Positions 48,100-56,825 are shown, numbered from the stretch's first letter. The stretch: 64,000 bases of DNA from Streptococcus sp. bf_0095 (GCF_004166885.1 NZ_RCYU01000002.1:496001-560000); one strand, 5' to 3'. The notes: generated by a model from the letters alone, not told the origin. Made by a program: numbers and translations.

Positions 48100-49350
48100 T
48101 TATTTCATTTTTGGAAACCATTGCTGATCCAAGAAACCTGAGAAGATCAGGAAGGACAGCATAACGGTGTTGAAGGTAATAAAGATTCCAAGAGCCTGCG
48201 TCCAGCGATTATCTGGCAGGGGCTCCAGTCCTTTTGCTTTGCGCTCTTTATTCAGTGTCTTCTTCTTCCGTAGCCAGGCATCATTGATCACGAGACCTAG
48301 ACCGTGGAAGAGACCATAGGCTACATAATACCAGGTCACTCCATGCCAGAAGCCCATGACCAACATGTTAATAATATAGGCAACGTTTGACGTTGTAATC
48401 CGGCTCTGAAAGACCTTGTTGCGCATCAAAACCATGACTAGACGCATAAAGACAAAGTCACGAAACCAGAAGGACAAACTCATGTGCCAGCGATTCCAAA
48501 ATTCCTTTAAATCACGTGATTTGAAAGGGAGATTAAAATTGATCGGGCTCTTAATTCCCATCAAATTAGATGCCGCAAGGGCAAACATAGAATAGCCTGC
48601 AAAGTCAAAGAAGAGATCCAAACCAAAGACATACATGACCCCTAAGGTGCCTAGGTTAAAGATTCCCCCTTGAAGAAGGGCATAGGTCTTGACGTGTCCT
48701 AGTAAGAGATGGCCAAAGATATGAGCTAGAATAAACTTATAGAGGAAGCCAAGCATGATATACTTGACGCTCTGCTCCAACATATCTAGAAGCTCATCTC
48801 GATCCGGAATCGTCAGATAATCTTCATTGAAGCGTTTGAAGCGGTCGATCGGCCCACTTGAAAAAGTCGGCATAAAAAGCAAGAAACGCAAGAATTCCCA
48901 GAGACTAAAGTCTTTGAGGGTTCCGTCTCGCATCTCGATAATCATACCCACTGCTCGGAAGGTCAGATAAGAGATCCCAAGGAAGCCCATCCAAGACTGG
49001 GTGCCATCAATGGCTGGTTGCACCTTCACAAAAACCAAGGGCAAAACGACCAAGAAAGAGTGGAGGTAAAAAACCCACTTGTTATCACGCTGGCTTCGAT
49101 AGAATTTATAGGAGTAGACCCAAAGGATTTGCCAAAAGAGGTAGAAAAGAACCGCATAGATTTGTTTCAAATCCGTCCCTGTCAGCATTAGAACAATAAA
49201 GGTGAGACTGACCAAGGCTTCATAGACTGGGAATCGCTTTTTAAAGAAGAGGCCAACAAAGATGGGCAATAAGGCCCCAATCAGATAAATAAAGTAGACC
49301 GGGGTCCCATAGGGTTCTAAATGAGGGAGCTGTTTCAAAAACTCGATCAT
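48100..49350 (-). CDS. dltB: MBOAT D-alanyl transferase DltB
   Basis: Polytopic membrane O-acyltransferase that passes D-alanine across the membrane. About ten hydrophobic segments span the 416 residues. The conserved MBOAT region reads [20 protein letters not shown] and the catalytic His lies in [20 protein letters not shown]. Its start overlaps the dltA stop by 4 bp. Confidence 0.96.
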   Translation of the reverse strand: MIEFLKQLPHLEPYGTPVYFIYLIGALLPIFVGLFFKKRFPVYEALVSLTFIVLMLTGTDLKQIYAVLFYLFWQILWVYSYKFYRSQRDNKWVFYLHSFLVVLPLVFVKVQPAIDGTQSWMGFLGISYLTFRAVGMIIEMRDGTLKDFSLWEFLRFLLFMPTFSSGPIDRFKRFNEDYLTIPDRDELLDMLEQSVKYIMLGFLYKFILAHIFGHLLLGHVKTYALLQGGIFNLGTLGVMYVFGLDLFFDFAGYSMFALAASNLMGIKSPINFNLPFKSRDLKEFWNRWHMSLSFWFRDFVFMRLVMVLMRNKVFQSRITTSNVAYIINMLVMGFWHGVTWYYVAYGLFHGLGLVINDAWLRKKKTLNKERKAKGLEPLPDNRWTQALGIFITFNTVMLSFLIFSGFLDQQWFPKMK

Positions 49351-50897
49351 CGGTTGTTAACCTCACTAATCAACCCTTTGATGTCGATCTTCCCGTTTGG
49401 AGTTAGCGGTAAACTATCACGGTAAAGGAATTTTGAAGGCATCATATAAGACATCATGATGTGTTCCAAATCTTCCTTGATGGCTTTCGTAATATCAATC
49501 TCGCGTTCAAATTGCTCTTTGACGCCATCTTTTAAGATGACATAGGCCAAGAGATTTTGAACCTTATGATCTTTGTTGTAGCGTGGCACTGCAACAGCCG
49601 AGTCGATGTACTGAGATTTGTTCAAGTTTTGAGAAACATCTTCTAGCTCAATACGATAGCCGTTAAACTTGATCTGGAAGTCCATTCGACCACCATAGAG
49701 AAGAAGACCTTCATCTGTCATGGTACCAACATCTCCCGTATGGTAGGCTGGAAGTCCTTCAAATTCGAAGAAGGCTTCTGCTGTTTTCTCTGGATTATTC
49801 ATATAACCTTTTGAAACAGCCGGTCCAGACACGATGATCTCTCCTTGCTCTCCATTTGGCAATTTGTTTCCTTCCTCATCAATAATGAAGGTTGGAGAAT
49901 CTTCTTTAGTATAACCAATTGGCAAGCGTTTAAGAGTCGCTAGCATTTCATCTGTGATAGCAACTGCCGACAAAGCTACCGTCGCTTCCGTTGGTCCATA
50001 AGCATTGATAATCCGAGCATTTGGGAAACGCTCGCGCAGTTTTTGAGCCGTTTTAACCGTTAACTCTTCCCCATCAAAGTAGAAATGGGTAATGCCTGGC
50101 ATCTTTTCAGCATTGAAATCTTCAGACAACATGGCCATATCTGCAAAAGATGGCGTTGAAGTCCAGATAGCAATCGGAAGAGAAAAGATGGTCGCAAAGA
50201 GTTGTTTAAAGTCTTGAGTAATGGCTGATGGAAGGGCAAAAAGGGTCCCTCCAAGAGCTAAGGTCGGTGCCCAGTACATGACAGACAAATCAAAGGAATA
50301 AGGTGGTTGGGCCAACATTTGCGGACGCTCTGGCGTCGCAAATTCCTTGTCTGTAATCATCCAGTTGGTGAAGCTGAGCAAGTTGTCGTGTGAAATTTGC
50401 ACCCCTTTTGGTTTTCCAGTTGTCCCCGAGGTAAAGATGATGTAGTAGTTATCATCCCCCTTGACCGGATGTTGCAAGTCATACATATTCTGAGCCGCAT
50501 AAGCTTCACGCACTTGCTCCAAGGACATGACTGGAGCAGCTGGATTTTCAATTGGAAACTCATTGATGGCGATAATTAAGCTTGGATCAGCCACTTCAAC
50601 AATAGCAGACACGCGCTCCAAGGCAGAGTGGCTGTCAATTGGGATATAGGCGTGGCCAGACTTGGTCAGGGCCACAAAGGTTGCCAACATTTCATATTCT
50701 TGTCCACCAAAGACCACAACAGGTGACTTTTCAGGAAGTCCCATTTGGTCAATGTGGGCCGCTAAGCTATCTGAATCAGCCTTCAATTGGCCATAGGTAT
50801 GCTCTTCTCCAAGGACATTGTAGACAGGATAGTCTGGTTGTAGTTGGGCGTAATGTTCAATCGCCTCAATCATATCAGTAATTGGTTGGTTTGACAC
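49347..50897 (-). CDS. dltA: D-alanine--D-alanyl carrier protein ligase DltA
   Basis: Adenylate-forming ligase that activates D-alanine and loads DltC. The P-loop-like [44 protein letters not shown] and the C-terminal [13 protein letters not shown] (catalytic Lys) are present. The start is GTG at 50897 with AAGGAG nine bases upstream; the next residues [14 protein letters not shown] match the family. 516 residues. It starts 14 bp after dltX. Confidence 0.96.
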   Translation of the reverse strand: MSNQPITDMIEAIEHYAQLQPDYPVYNVLGEEHTYGQLKADSDSLAAHIDQMGLPEKSPVVVFGGQEYEMLATFVALTKSGHAYIPIDSHSALERVSAIVEVADPSLIIAINEFPIENPAAPVMSLEQVREAYAAQNMYDLQHPVKGDDNYYIIFTSGTTGKPKGVQISHDNLLSFTNWMITDKEFATPERPQMLAQPPYSFDLSVMYWAPTLALGGTLFALPSAITQDFKQLFATIFSLPIAIWTSTPSFADMAMLSEDFNAEKMPGITHFYFDGEELTVKTAQKLRERFPNARIINAYGPTEATVALSAVAITDEMLATLKRLPIGYTKEDSPTFIIDEEGNKLPNGEQGEIIVSGPAVSKGYMNNPEKTAEAFFEFEGLPAYHTGDVGTMTDEGLLLYGGRMDFQIKFNGYRIELEDVSQNLNKSQYIDSAVAVPRYNKDHKVQNLLAYVILKDGVKEQFEREIDITKAIKEDLEHIMMSYMMPSKFLYRDSLPLTPNGKIDIKGLISEVNNR

Positions 50898-50911
50898 GGT
50901 AGGGATCTCCT

Positions 50912-51040
50912 TTAGAATTCATTGTAGATAAAGCCACCCTGACCTTGACCAAGGTAACTAAAGAAATAGAGTAGGGCTAAGAAAATAGCGAAATACAAAA
51001 TTGTTTGCCCTATAAATTTATAAAGTGTTTTATGTTTCAT
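50912..51040 (-). CDS. dltX: DltX teichoic acid D-alanylation peptide
   Basis: A 42-residue membrane peptide: basic start MKHKTLYKF, one hydrophobic helix ([18 protein letters not shown]) and the C-terminal FIYNEF motif that identifies DltX, proposed to carry the D-alanyl group between DltC and DltD. It is short enough to be missed by gene callers. It directly precedes dltA and is the first gene of the operon. The ribosome site (GAAGAG) is weak. Confidence 0.9.
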   Translation of the reverse strand: MKHKTLYKFIGQTILYFAIFLALLYFFSYLGQGQGGFIYNEF

Positions 51041-51073
51041 CTTTTTCACTCTTCATTTTGATTTTCACTGACT

Positions 51074-51103
51074 ATTTTACCATTTTTTGTTCAGTCATAG
51101 CAA
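51074..51103 (-). promoter_or_regulatory. dltX: dlt operon promoter
   Basis: The minus strand reads TTGCTA (-35), an 18-bp spacer ending TGG, and TAAAAT (-10), an extended promoter 33 bp before dltX. Confidence 0.6.
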
Positions 51104-51186
51104 TCCAAACACAAGGAAAAAATACTAGAAAACGTTACCATAAGAGACGATTACTATCCTGATTTAAGCCAACCGCTATCTAAGCA

Positions 51187-52452
51187 TTATCTTGCCGTTT
51201 CGAAACTCTGACGAATCAACTCCAAACACTTGTCTAGATCTACATCTCTTTCAAAATAGTCGGGACTCCAGGGAACCTCTATATCCGGCTCCACACCTTG
51301 ATCCGTCATTCCTTTTCCTTGATCCAAGCTTAGACAGCGAGAGGTAGGAAACATCAATTGATAATCGCCATAATCAACAGTACAACAATTGGAATAGTCT
51401 AAAATTCCTAGAGTTGGTCTACCTACCACCGTTACCTTCTTAAACTGCTTCATCATCTGGACAAAATTATCACCAGATGATCCACAATAAATATCTGATA
51501 AGATAAAGATCCGTTCAGGATAGTGGCCACCTCTAACCTCTGGGAAGAATTCCTCGCTTTCTTGCTGATACGGTACATAGCCTTTCCCCCGATGGCAGAG
51601 CAACTCCTCTTTCATAGCTTCAAGCAGTTTAGCTGTTTCAGGACTAATTTCTTCCTGTTGCATCCAGTCCTCAAAATCCTTCAAGCGTAAGTCGACATTG
51701 CGTTCCGTATAGAGAATTTCCATGCCATCATCGTCCCAGTCAAGCGAATCATAGCCCTGATCCTTCTCTAAGCCTAGATGTAACAGAGGAAGATATAGAG
51801 AATCTGTCCCTCCGCCGTTCTGCCGGACATCGATGAGAAGAAACTTGACCTCCGTCATCATCGGTAAACACTCTTGATATACCCGACTAATGGCTACTTC
51901 ATCCATAAAATTATCCAGACGAAGATAAAGAATCTCATCGTCTAATTGTTTCCAAAAAATCTGATCTTGGATTGATTCTCGACTGGGTACTACTTCAATG
52001 GTATGTTCTACCCCTTCCCGAAGCAGGGTGACCCTTGTGGACTGAGAGATCAAATCTGCCCATTCTCGGTAGTGTCTTTCAGGGGTCTTGCTGATAAAAT
52101 AGTCCTTATGAAGAGAGGCTACTTGCTCCAAGTCACTTCCATCCAAAGCTAAGATCTGATCTCCTACTTGAAGTCCCGTATCTTCATTTGCCCCTTCTAC
52201 AAAGAGACCGTCGTCTGTCGAGCGCAATAAAAAACCTTTGTTGGGGGCCTTTTTCTTTCCAAAGGAAACATGGCCGATCACTCCAAAACTAGCTAGGTAG
52301 GACCTGACTTGATAAAGAAAGGCATCATCCGTCATATCATCTGTAATTTTTTCTCGAAAAGGCTCTGGATCGCATCCTTTTCTATCTTTGATGGTAGATG
52401 AATCGTGAGTCATAATAGAGACGACATCTTCAAAAATAGCAGTCTTTTTCAT
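51187..52452 (-). CDS. S41 family peptidase with PDZ domain, apparently cytosolic
   Basis: A 421-residue protein with a PDZ-like region around residues 75-155 (GLQVGDQILALDGSDLEQV) and a tail-specific protease fold. LIDVRQNGGGTDSLYL and IFILSDIYCGSSGDNFVQMM contain the expected oxyanion and nucleophile Ser region. No signal peptide or membrane helix is seen, unlike CtpA proteases. I chose ATG at 52452 over an upstream in-frame TTG. It is followed by the dlt promoter. Substrate unknown. Confidence 0.8.
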   Translation of the reverse strand: MKKTAIFEDVVSIMTHDSSTIKDRKGCDPEPFREKITDDMTDDAFLYQVRSYLASFGVIGHVSFGKKKAPNKGFLLRSTDDGLFVEGANEDTGLQVGDQILALDGSDLEQVASLHKDYFISKTPERHYREWADLISQSTRVTLLREGVEHTIEVVPSRESIQDQIFWKQLDDEILYLRLDNFMDEVAISRVYQECLPMMTEVKFLLIDVRQNGGGTDSLYLPLLHLGLEKDQGYDSLDWDDDGMEILYTERNVDLRLKDFEDWMQQEEISPETAKLLEAMKEELLCHRGKGYVPYQQESEEFFPEVRGGHYPERIFILSDIYCGSSGDNFVQMMKQFKKVTVVGRPTLGILDYSNCCTVDYGDYQLMFPTSRCLSLDQGKGMTDQGVEPDIEVPWSPDYFERDVDLDKCLELIRQSFETAR

Positions 52453-52520
52453 AAAGGATCCCTTCAATTTTTTAGAAACAGTATACCACTTTTCCTTAAA
52501 AAGTTCTTAAAAGCCTAAAA

Positions 52521-52819
52521 AGCTATCCTAAAGGAGGATAGTGTTAGAATGGAAACAAACTATTGTTTTACATAAAACAGTTAGATGATTACCAAAAAAT
52601 GACTTTTATTTTTTAGTTATTTAAGAAGATCAAAAAACTTTCCGCTGTGAGAAAAGTGCCTGAAACACAAATGTTTCAGGCACTCGGAATTATTGAGACC
52701 TTAGGCTCAATAATTAGTCATGGAACTTTGAAGAAGTTCGCTGACGTCCGTACTCACCTAAGGAAAGTTTTTCAAAGACTTTATCTTCAATCTGAAGCTA
52801 TCCTAAAGGAGGATAGCGT
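52521..52819. repeat. Structured repeat family 1, copy C, bracketed by duplicated terminator hairpin
   Basis: GCTATCCTAAAGGAGGATAG occurs at 52522 and again at 52797. On the minus strand the right copy is directly after the DUF4956 gene stop and lacks a T-run, and the left copy is followed by TTTTTAGG and looks like the original terminator. Between them is the family 1 fold: GAAGAT/ATCTTC, AACTTTCC/GGAAAGTT, GTGAG/CTCAC, and hairpins GTGCCTGAAACA/TGTTTCAGGCAC, AATTATTGAG/CTCAATAATT and GAACTT/AAGTTC. No gene is seen. Confidence 0.8.
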
Positions 52820-53503
52820 CTATAAATTCTTTCTTTTCTTAGCCTTTTTGGTCAAGGATACATCGCAATGATAAATTTCTTCTGTTAGGAGGGTCGTCAT
52901 TGCAAAATCGTCAACTTCTGGTCTCAGATCCACTTCATAATCCAAGGTAAGCTGTTCCCCATTTTGGCTTGTATTAACCGAAATCAAGTCGACTTCTGTA
53001 CAATTGCGTTCCAATAAATGGCTAATCCTATCCGCAATCCTAGACTTATTTTCTAGCTCAATCGTCAGGTGACGGCGCCGTTGGTGGTCGGTCTTACTTT
53101 GCTTGGTTTCGAGCAAGAGCCAGATAGCTAACAGAAAGGCCGTAAACAAAACTGCCAATAAGAGGTAGCCCGAGCCAGCTGCCAAACCAATAATCATGGC
53201 TAGGAAAATCGCGATCAATTCTCTCGAGCCGCTGGTAGCGGAACGAAATCGAATCAAGCTAAAGGTCCCTGCTACTGCAATCGAGGTCCCCAGACTCCCG
53301 TTCACCAGGAAAATCACCAGGGTCATCATGCAGGGAAGCAAGGTGAGACTGACGATAAATTCACGCGTATAGAGAGTACGGTATTTGTAGGTCCAAGACA
53401 GGGCCATCCCGAGCACCAGGCTAACCAGTAAGGCCAGCATGAGGCGCACCGGATCTACGGTTGCCGTAGCATTGTTAAAAATAGAATTAAATAGATTAGA
53501 CAT
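52820..53503 (-). CDS. DUF4956 membrane protein
   Basis: A 227-residue protein with four predicted helices in residues 20-140 (VRLMLALLVSLVLGMALSW, EFIVSLTLLPCMMTLVIFLV, and LIAIFLAMIIGLAAGSGYLLL followed by LAVLFTAFLLAIWLLL) and a conserved FSLIRFRSATSGSRELIAIF loop. A C-terminal cytosolic domain of about 80 residues follows. It matches DUF4956, a family usually encoded beside VTC-domain proteins. I chose ATG at 53503, overlapping the VTC gene by 8 bp. Function unknown; a role in export or assembly of a polymer is only inference. Confidence 0.85.
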   Translation of the reverse strand: MSNLFNSIFNNATATVDPVRLMLALLVSLVLGMALSWTYKYRTLYTREFIVSLTLLPCMMTLVIFLVNGSLGTSIAVAGTFSLIRFRSATSGSRELIAIFLAMIIGLAAGSGYLLLAVLFTAFLLAIWLLLETKQSKTDHQRRRHLTIELENKSRIADRISHLLERNCTEVDLISVNTSQNGEQLTLDYEVDLRPEVDDFAMTTLLTEEIYHCDVSLTKKAKKRKNL

Positions 53504-54275
53504 AGGCAGCACCTGTCCTTTCTTGAATTGGCGTTGGTGCATAATCTAAGCCTTGTGACTTATGGTAGGCACAACTGTATTTCGAAAATTTCTGTTTGAC
53601 CAGTCCGTACTTATCCAGAATGTCCTTCAGCCACTGAGGTTCTTCACCTGGAGCCTTGATTTCCATAATGATGGTATTTTCTTCTAATAAAGGCTCACCA
53701 GCTTTCCCACGAAGGAGACTGACTTGCTGATCACGATAGACCAAGTTTTGATCCAGGGTGACCCGAATCTTATTGTAAAGATAGCCTTGGATGCTCTTCT
53801 TTTCTTTTAAGGACAAACGATCGTAATAGATGTACATCTGAGGCTGTAGGCGGTTATCATAGCGCTGGCGCAGAGCTTGGATTTCTTGCACCAAATCCAG
53901 ATCCTGAATGGTCTGATCCACTAGTCCATCCGTCATGAGGCGGGTGATGGAGGAAGGGTTCGAGACCAGGCGGAACTTATGACCAATTCCTTCTGCATCC
54001 TTTGATTTTACTTCTAGAAAAGCCGGACTCTCCACTGTTGGATGCTCCACATAGGTCCGCATCCGGATCTTTTCACGACGGTTCTGTTTAGCAAGAGCAT
54101 CTTGGATCACATCAAAGTCTTCGGTATCAAAATAGATATTCGAAATCGTGGAGATGGGATAATCGTCTTCAACAACATATTTCTTCAAATCTTTCAATAA
54201 ATCATCCAAGTCTTCTTTATTCACCACATATTTGGTTTCAATCCGCTTGAAGCTTGTCTCTAGCGTTTTTTTCAT
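53496..54275 (-). CDS. VTC-domain (triphosphate tunnel) protein
   Basis: A 259-residue bacterial relative of the catalytic domain of yeast vacuolar transporter chaperone, which makes polyphosphate from ATP. Tunnel residues recur in order: FKRIETKYVVNKED, ISNIYFDTEDF, REKIRMRTYVEHP, PAFLEVKSKD, IYYDRLSLKEKKS, NKIRVTLDQNL and NTIIMEIKAPGEEP. The SPX domain and membrane helices of the yeast protein are missing. I chose ATG at 54275 with AAGGAG six bases upstream. It overlaps the DUF4956 gene and diverges from a beta-helix lipoprotein gene. Whether it makes polyphosphate is unproven. Confidence 0.85.
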   Translation of the reverse strand: MKKTLETSFKRIETKYVVNKEDLDDLLKDLKKYVVEDDYPISTISNIYFDTEDFDVIQDALAKQNRREKIRMRTYVEHPTVESPAFLEVKSKDAEGIGHKFRLVSNPSSITRLMTDGLVDQTIQDLDLVQEIQALRQRYDNRLQPQMYIYYDRLSLKEKKSIQGYLYNKIRVTLDQNLVYRDQQVSLLRGKAGEPLLEENTIIMEIKAPGEEPQWLKDILDKYGLVKQKFSKYSCAYHKSQGLDYAPTPIQERTGAAYV

Positions 54276-54376
54276 GTTTTTCTCCTTTTGTTCTATAAAA
54301 AGTTGGTCATTTTCTTTATCGTTTTTGTTGCAAAGCCACAAGTCGCTTTACTTGTTCCTTAGTTTAGTGGCCTTTT

Positions 54377-54393
54377 CTTAAGCTTTCATTAAG
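54377..54393 (+). promoter_or_regulatory. CiaR-box-like direct repeat
   Basis: CTTAAG-CTTTC-ATTAAG matches the CiaR binding consensus NTTAAG-N5-WTTAAG. It lies in the divergent region between the VTC gene and the 54503 lipoprotein gene. No good -10 stands at the spacing seen in CiaR-activated promoters, so it may repress or be fortuitous. Confidence 0.45.
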
Positions 54394-54466
54394 CCAAACT
54401 TAAAGAAAACCAAAGTTAAGGTTCCTTTCAGAAAAACTTTAGGAAACTTTCAGCTAGCAACTTTAG
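54383..54466 (+). promoter_or_regulatory. Phased CTTTCA/CTTTAG direct repeats
   Basis: CTTTCA occurs at 54383, 54425 and 54447, and CTTTAG at 54437 and 54461. The last four are spaced 12, 10 and 14 bp and lead up to TAGACT (54463-54468), a possible -10 for the 54503 gene with no -35. The period of about one helical turn suggests a response-regulator site. Confidence 0.4.
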
Positions 54467-54502
54467 ACTAGGAGCATATCAATGGAACGAGAGGAAAAGC
54501 TC

Positions 54503-55753
54503 ATGAAATCAAACAAATGGAGATTCTTATTAACGGGGGCCGCTACCCTCACCTTACTGACAGCTTGTACCCAAGCGTCATCTCAATCAGCTACAACAAA
54601 CAATACCGCCCAAACAACCGCAACTTCTACTTCAAATAGTAAAACAGATAGCTCCAACTATTTTACAGATAAGGACAAGGACACTTCTTATGATGAAAGT
54701 ACAGCCTCTACTGTAAAACTGTCTGGATCTTCTGCAACTGTTTCAGGGGACGGCGTAGCCGTTTCTGGATCCACCGTGACCATCTCGAAGGCCGGAACCT
54801 ATGTCATCTCTGGTGAATCCGATGGGGTTCAAATCAAAGTCGAAGCAGGTGACTCAGATGATGTTCATATCGTCTTAAAAGGCGTTACCATGACCAACAC
54901 CAACGCGCCAATCTCTGCTACAAAAGCAGGACATGTCTACCTGACTCTAGCAGATGGCACGACCAATAACTTGTCTGATTCCAGTTCAAACAATGATGAA
55001 GACGCCGATGCGGTGATCTTCTCTAAAGGCGACCTCACCATCAATGGTTCGGGTACGCTCAATATTGATGCCAAGAAGAACAACGGGATCAAGGCCAATG
55101 ACACTCTCCACATCACAGGCGGAACCTATAAGATCACGGCTGTAGGAGATGCCTTCAACGTCAATGATGAGCTCAATATCACCGGTACGACGATGACCAT
55201 CGATGCAGATGAAGATGCGGTCAAGGTGGATAACGATGAAGATACATCTGTCGGAACCATGTATCTGTCTGACAATACCATGACCATCTCAGCTGGGGAC
55301 GATGGTATCCATGCTTCTGGTGAACTGGTCATCGATAGCGGAACCTACAAAGTAACCGAGTCAGTCGAAGGTCTCGAAGGAAAATCGATCACCATCAACG
55401 GAGGGGATATCACCATCTACGCAACTGATGACGGTGTCAGTGCAGCCAATGCCAATGCCAACCAAGATGAAATTTTCTTCACCATGAACGGTGGAACTCT
55501 CAACGTTGAAGTTGGCCAAGGGGATACCGATCCAATCGACTCAAACGGTAATGTCACTGTGACTGGAGGAACCATCAATTTGACGGGGCAATCCGGCTTT
55601 GACTTTGATGGAACGGTCACCTACACAGGCGGGGATATCTATATCAACGGTGAAAAACAAACGGAAATTGTCAATTCCATGCCTGGAGGCGGTGGTGCTC
55701 CCGGCGGTGGCGGACCTCAAGGCGGTGGACCTGGCGGGCCTGGTGGACGCTAA
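54503..55753 (+). CDS. Lipoprotein with carbohydrate-binding/beta-helix repeats and Gly-Pro tail
   Basis: A 416-residue surface lipoprotein. Lipobox LTAC puts the cysteine near residue 22, followed by a Ser/Thr/Asn linker. A long repetitive region has strands such as VTISKAGTYVISGE, KGDLTINGSGTLNID, GTMYLSDNTMTIS and GGTLNVEVGQGD, typical of proteins annotated as carbohydrate-binding domain (DUF4353-like) with a parallel beta-helix. It is acidic and rich in Asp. The C-terminus is Gly/Pro only (PGGGGAPGGGGPQ and on). I chose ATG at 54503 (AGAGG upstream). It diverges from the VTC-DUF4956 pair. Ligand unknown. Confidence 0.82.
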   Translation: MKSNKWRFLLTGAATLTLLTACTQASSQSATTNNTAQTTATSTSNSKTDSSNYFTDKDKDTSYDESTASTVKLSGSSATVSGDGVAVSGSTVTISKAGTYVISGESDGVQIKVEAGDSDDVHIVLKGVTMTNTNAPISATKAGHVYLTLADGTTNNLSDSSSNNDEDADAVIFSKGDLTINGSGTLNIDAKKNNGIKANDTLHITGGTYKITAVGDAFNVNDELNITGTTMTIDADEDAVKVDNDEDTSVGTMYLSDNTMTISAGDDGIHASGELVIDSGTYKVTESVEGLEGKSITINGGDITIYATDDGVSAANANANQDEIFFTMNGGTLNVEVGQGDTDPIDSNGNVTVTGGTINLTGQSGFDFDGTVTYTGGDIYINGEKQTEIVNSMPGGGGAPGGGGPQGGGPGGPGGR

Positions 55754-55788
55754 ATCCCTCTTCCAAGGTCACTAACTGAAGCACACAA

Positions 55789-55963
55789 GAAAGTGGGACA
55801 GAAATCGGTAATTCGTTAGAATTCGATTTCGTCGTCCCACCTCCGCACAGTTGAGTAGGGCTGTAAAAGCTGATGAAATCAGTGTAGTAGAGCCCACTAA
55901 ACCACTGCGTCTTGCTCGACAATCCAAAGATAATTGAGAGGCTAGGACTTTTGTCCCAGCCTC
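55789..55963 (+). repeat. Repeat family 2, copy 4
   Basis: A 175-bp copy with a first-base variant (GAAAGTGGGAC) and two changes in the central stem (ATCAGT for ATCAGC, ACTAAAC for ACTCAAC) that weaken pairing, so it is slightly more decayed than the others. It begins 35 bp after the lipoprotein stop. A minus-strand open frame of about 83 codons is repeat-derived. Confidence 0.85.
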
Positions 55964-55998
55964 CTCACTTCAAATGAAATCACAAGGAGTTGACCCTT

Positions 55999-56053
55999 AC
56001 AGGAGAGAACATGTATGAATACCTACTTCATACATGTTCTCTCCTGTTTTTTC
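55999..56053 (+). terminator. Very long perfect hairpin with T-run
   Basis: A 21-bp stem (ACAGGAGAGAACATGTATGA plus one base, then its exact complement) encloses a seven-base loop and is followed by TTTTTTCG. It has the form of a strong intrinsic terminator. The 5' arm also contains AGGAG and an ATG, which would be hidden when folded. Confidence 0.7.
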
Positions 56054-56119
56054 GTGCTTTCCAAGCTTTTATAGTGTACAATAGAAGAAATAGCGCTCTA
56101 TAATTAGAAAGGGATTTAC

Positions 56120-56788
56120 ATGATGTCTAAAAAAATCACTCTCCTTGTAACGCTCTCTTTGAGTCTTTTCTTCTTGACAGCCTGTATGTCTGATTTTGAA
56201 TCATATTTCAAACCGGATGAAACGAGCTCTCGTGCCTCTTCTAAAAAACAAGAGAAAAGTGAAAAAGAAGCCTCATCGTCAAAAAAATCATCTAAAGCTA
56301 GCTCTTCCAAAAAAGAGAAGAAAGAGTCTCAGACGGAAACCAGCTCTAGCAAAAAAATGGAGGAGCTCCCTGCCAATGCTAGCGAAGCTCCAACAGACAA
56401 GATCTATGCAACAGGCAATTCTGTCGTTTACTATAAAAAATATGACGGTGGATTAAAAGTGCATACACCTGATTTCGAAGGCTATACAACAAAAATAGTC
56501 AAAAAAATTCTTGGAAAACCTGAAAAAACCCATGTTGATTCAAATTATATGCTCGAGACCTTTTCAGAAAAGGAAAAAGAAAACCTTGTTAATCTCTATC
56601 AAGAGGGACACTTAACAGAAGAACAACTCCATGCTTTTTGGGCTGGTGTAGTCGATCTAGCTCAAACGGCTCAATTAGAGCAAACTTTTACAGTCTTTAC
56701 CTACAAAGAAGGACAAGTTCAACTTGTCTTTAAGGATGACAACCTTGTCTATATTACTCCAGATCCAGAAGTGCTTTATTTTAACTAA
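56120..56788 (+). CDS. Lipoprotein with Ser/Lys-rich linker, unknown function
   Basis: A 222-residue lipoprotein. Lipobox LTAC gives a cysteine near residue 22. Residues 35-85 are a low-complexity linker of Ser, Lys and Glu. The C-terminal domain has VVYYKKYDGGLKVHTPDFEGY, ILGKPEKTHVDS and TFTVFTYKEGQVQLVFKDD, a probable alpha/beta fold I do not recognise. The start is ATG ATG at 56120/56123 behind AAAGGG. A bidirectional terminator follows. Confidence 0.8.
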   Translation: MMSKKITLLVTLSLSLFFLTACMSDFESYFKPDETSSRASSKKQEKSEKEASSSKKSSKASSSKKEKKESQTETSSSKKMEELPANASEAPTDKIYATGNSVVYYKKYDGGLKVHTPDFEGYTTKIVKKILGKPEKTHVDSNYMLETFSEKEKENLVNLYQEGHLTEEQLHAFWAGVVDLAQTAQLEQTFTVFTYKEGQVQLVFKDDNLVYITPDPEVLYFN

Positions 56789-56791
56789 GAA

Positions 56792-56825
56792 AAATCCCCT
56801 TTCTCTTCAGAGAAGGGGATTTGTT
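56792..56825. terminator. Bidirectional terminator between lipoprotein and yhgE
   Basis: AAATCCCCTTTCTC and GAGAAGGGGATTT pair perfectly around TTCA, with A-run and T-rich flanks. Confidence 0.85.
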
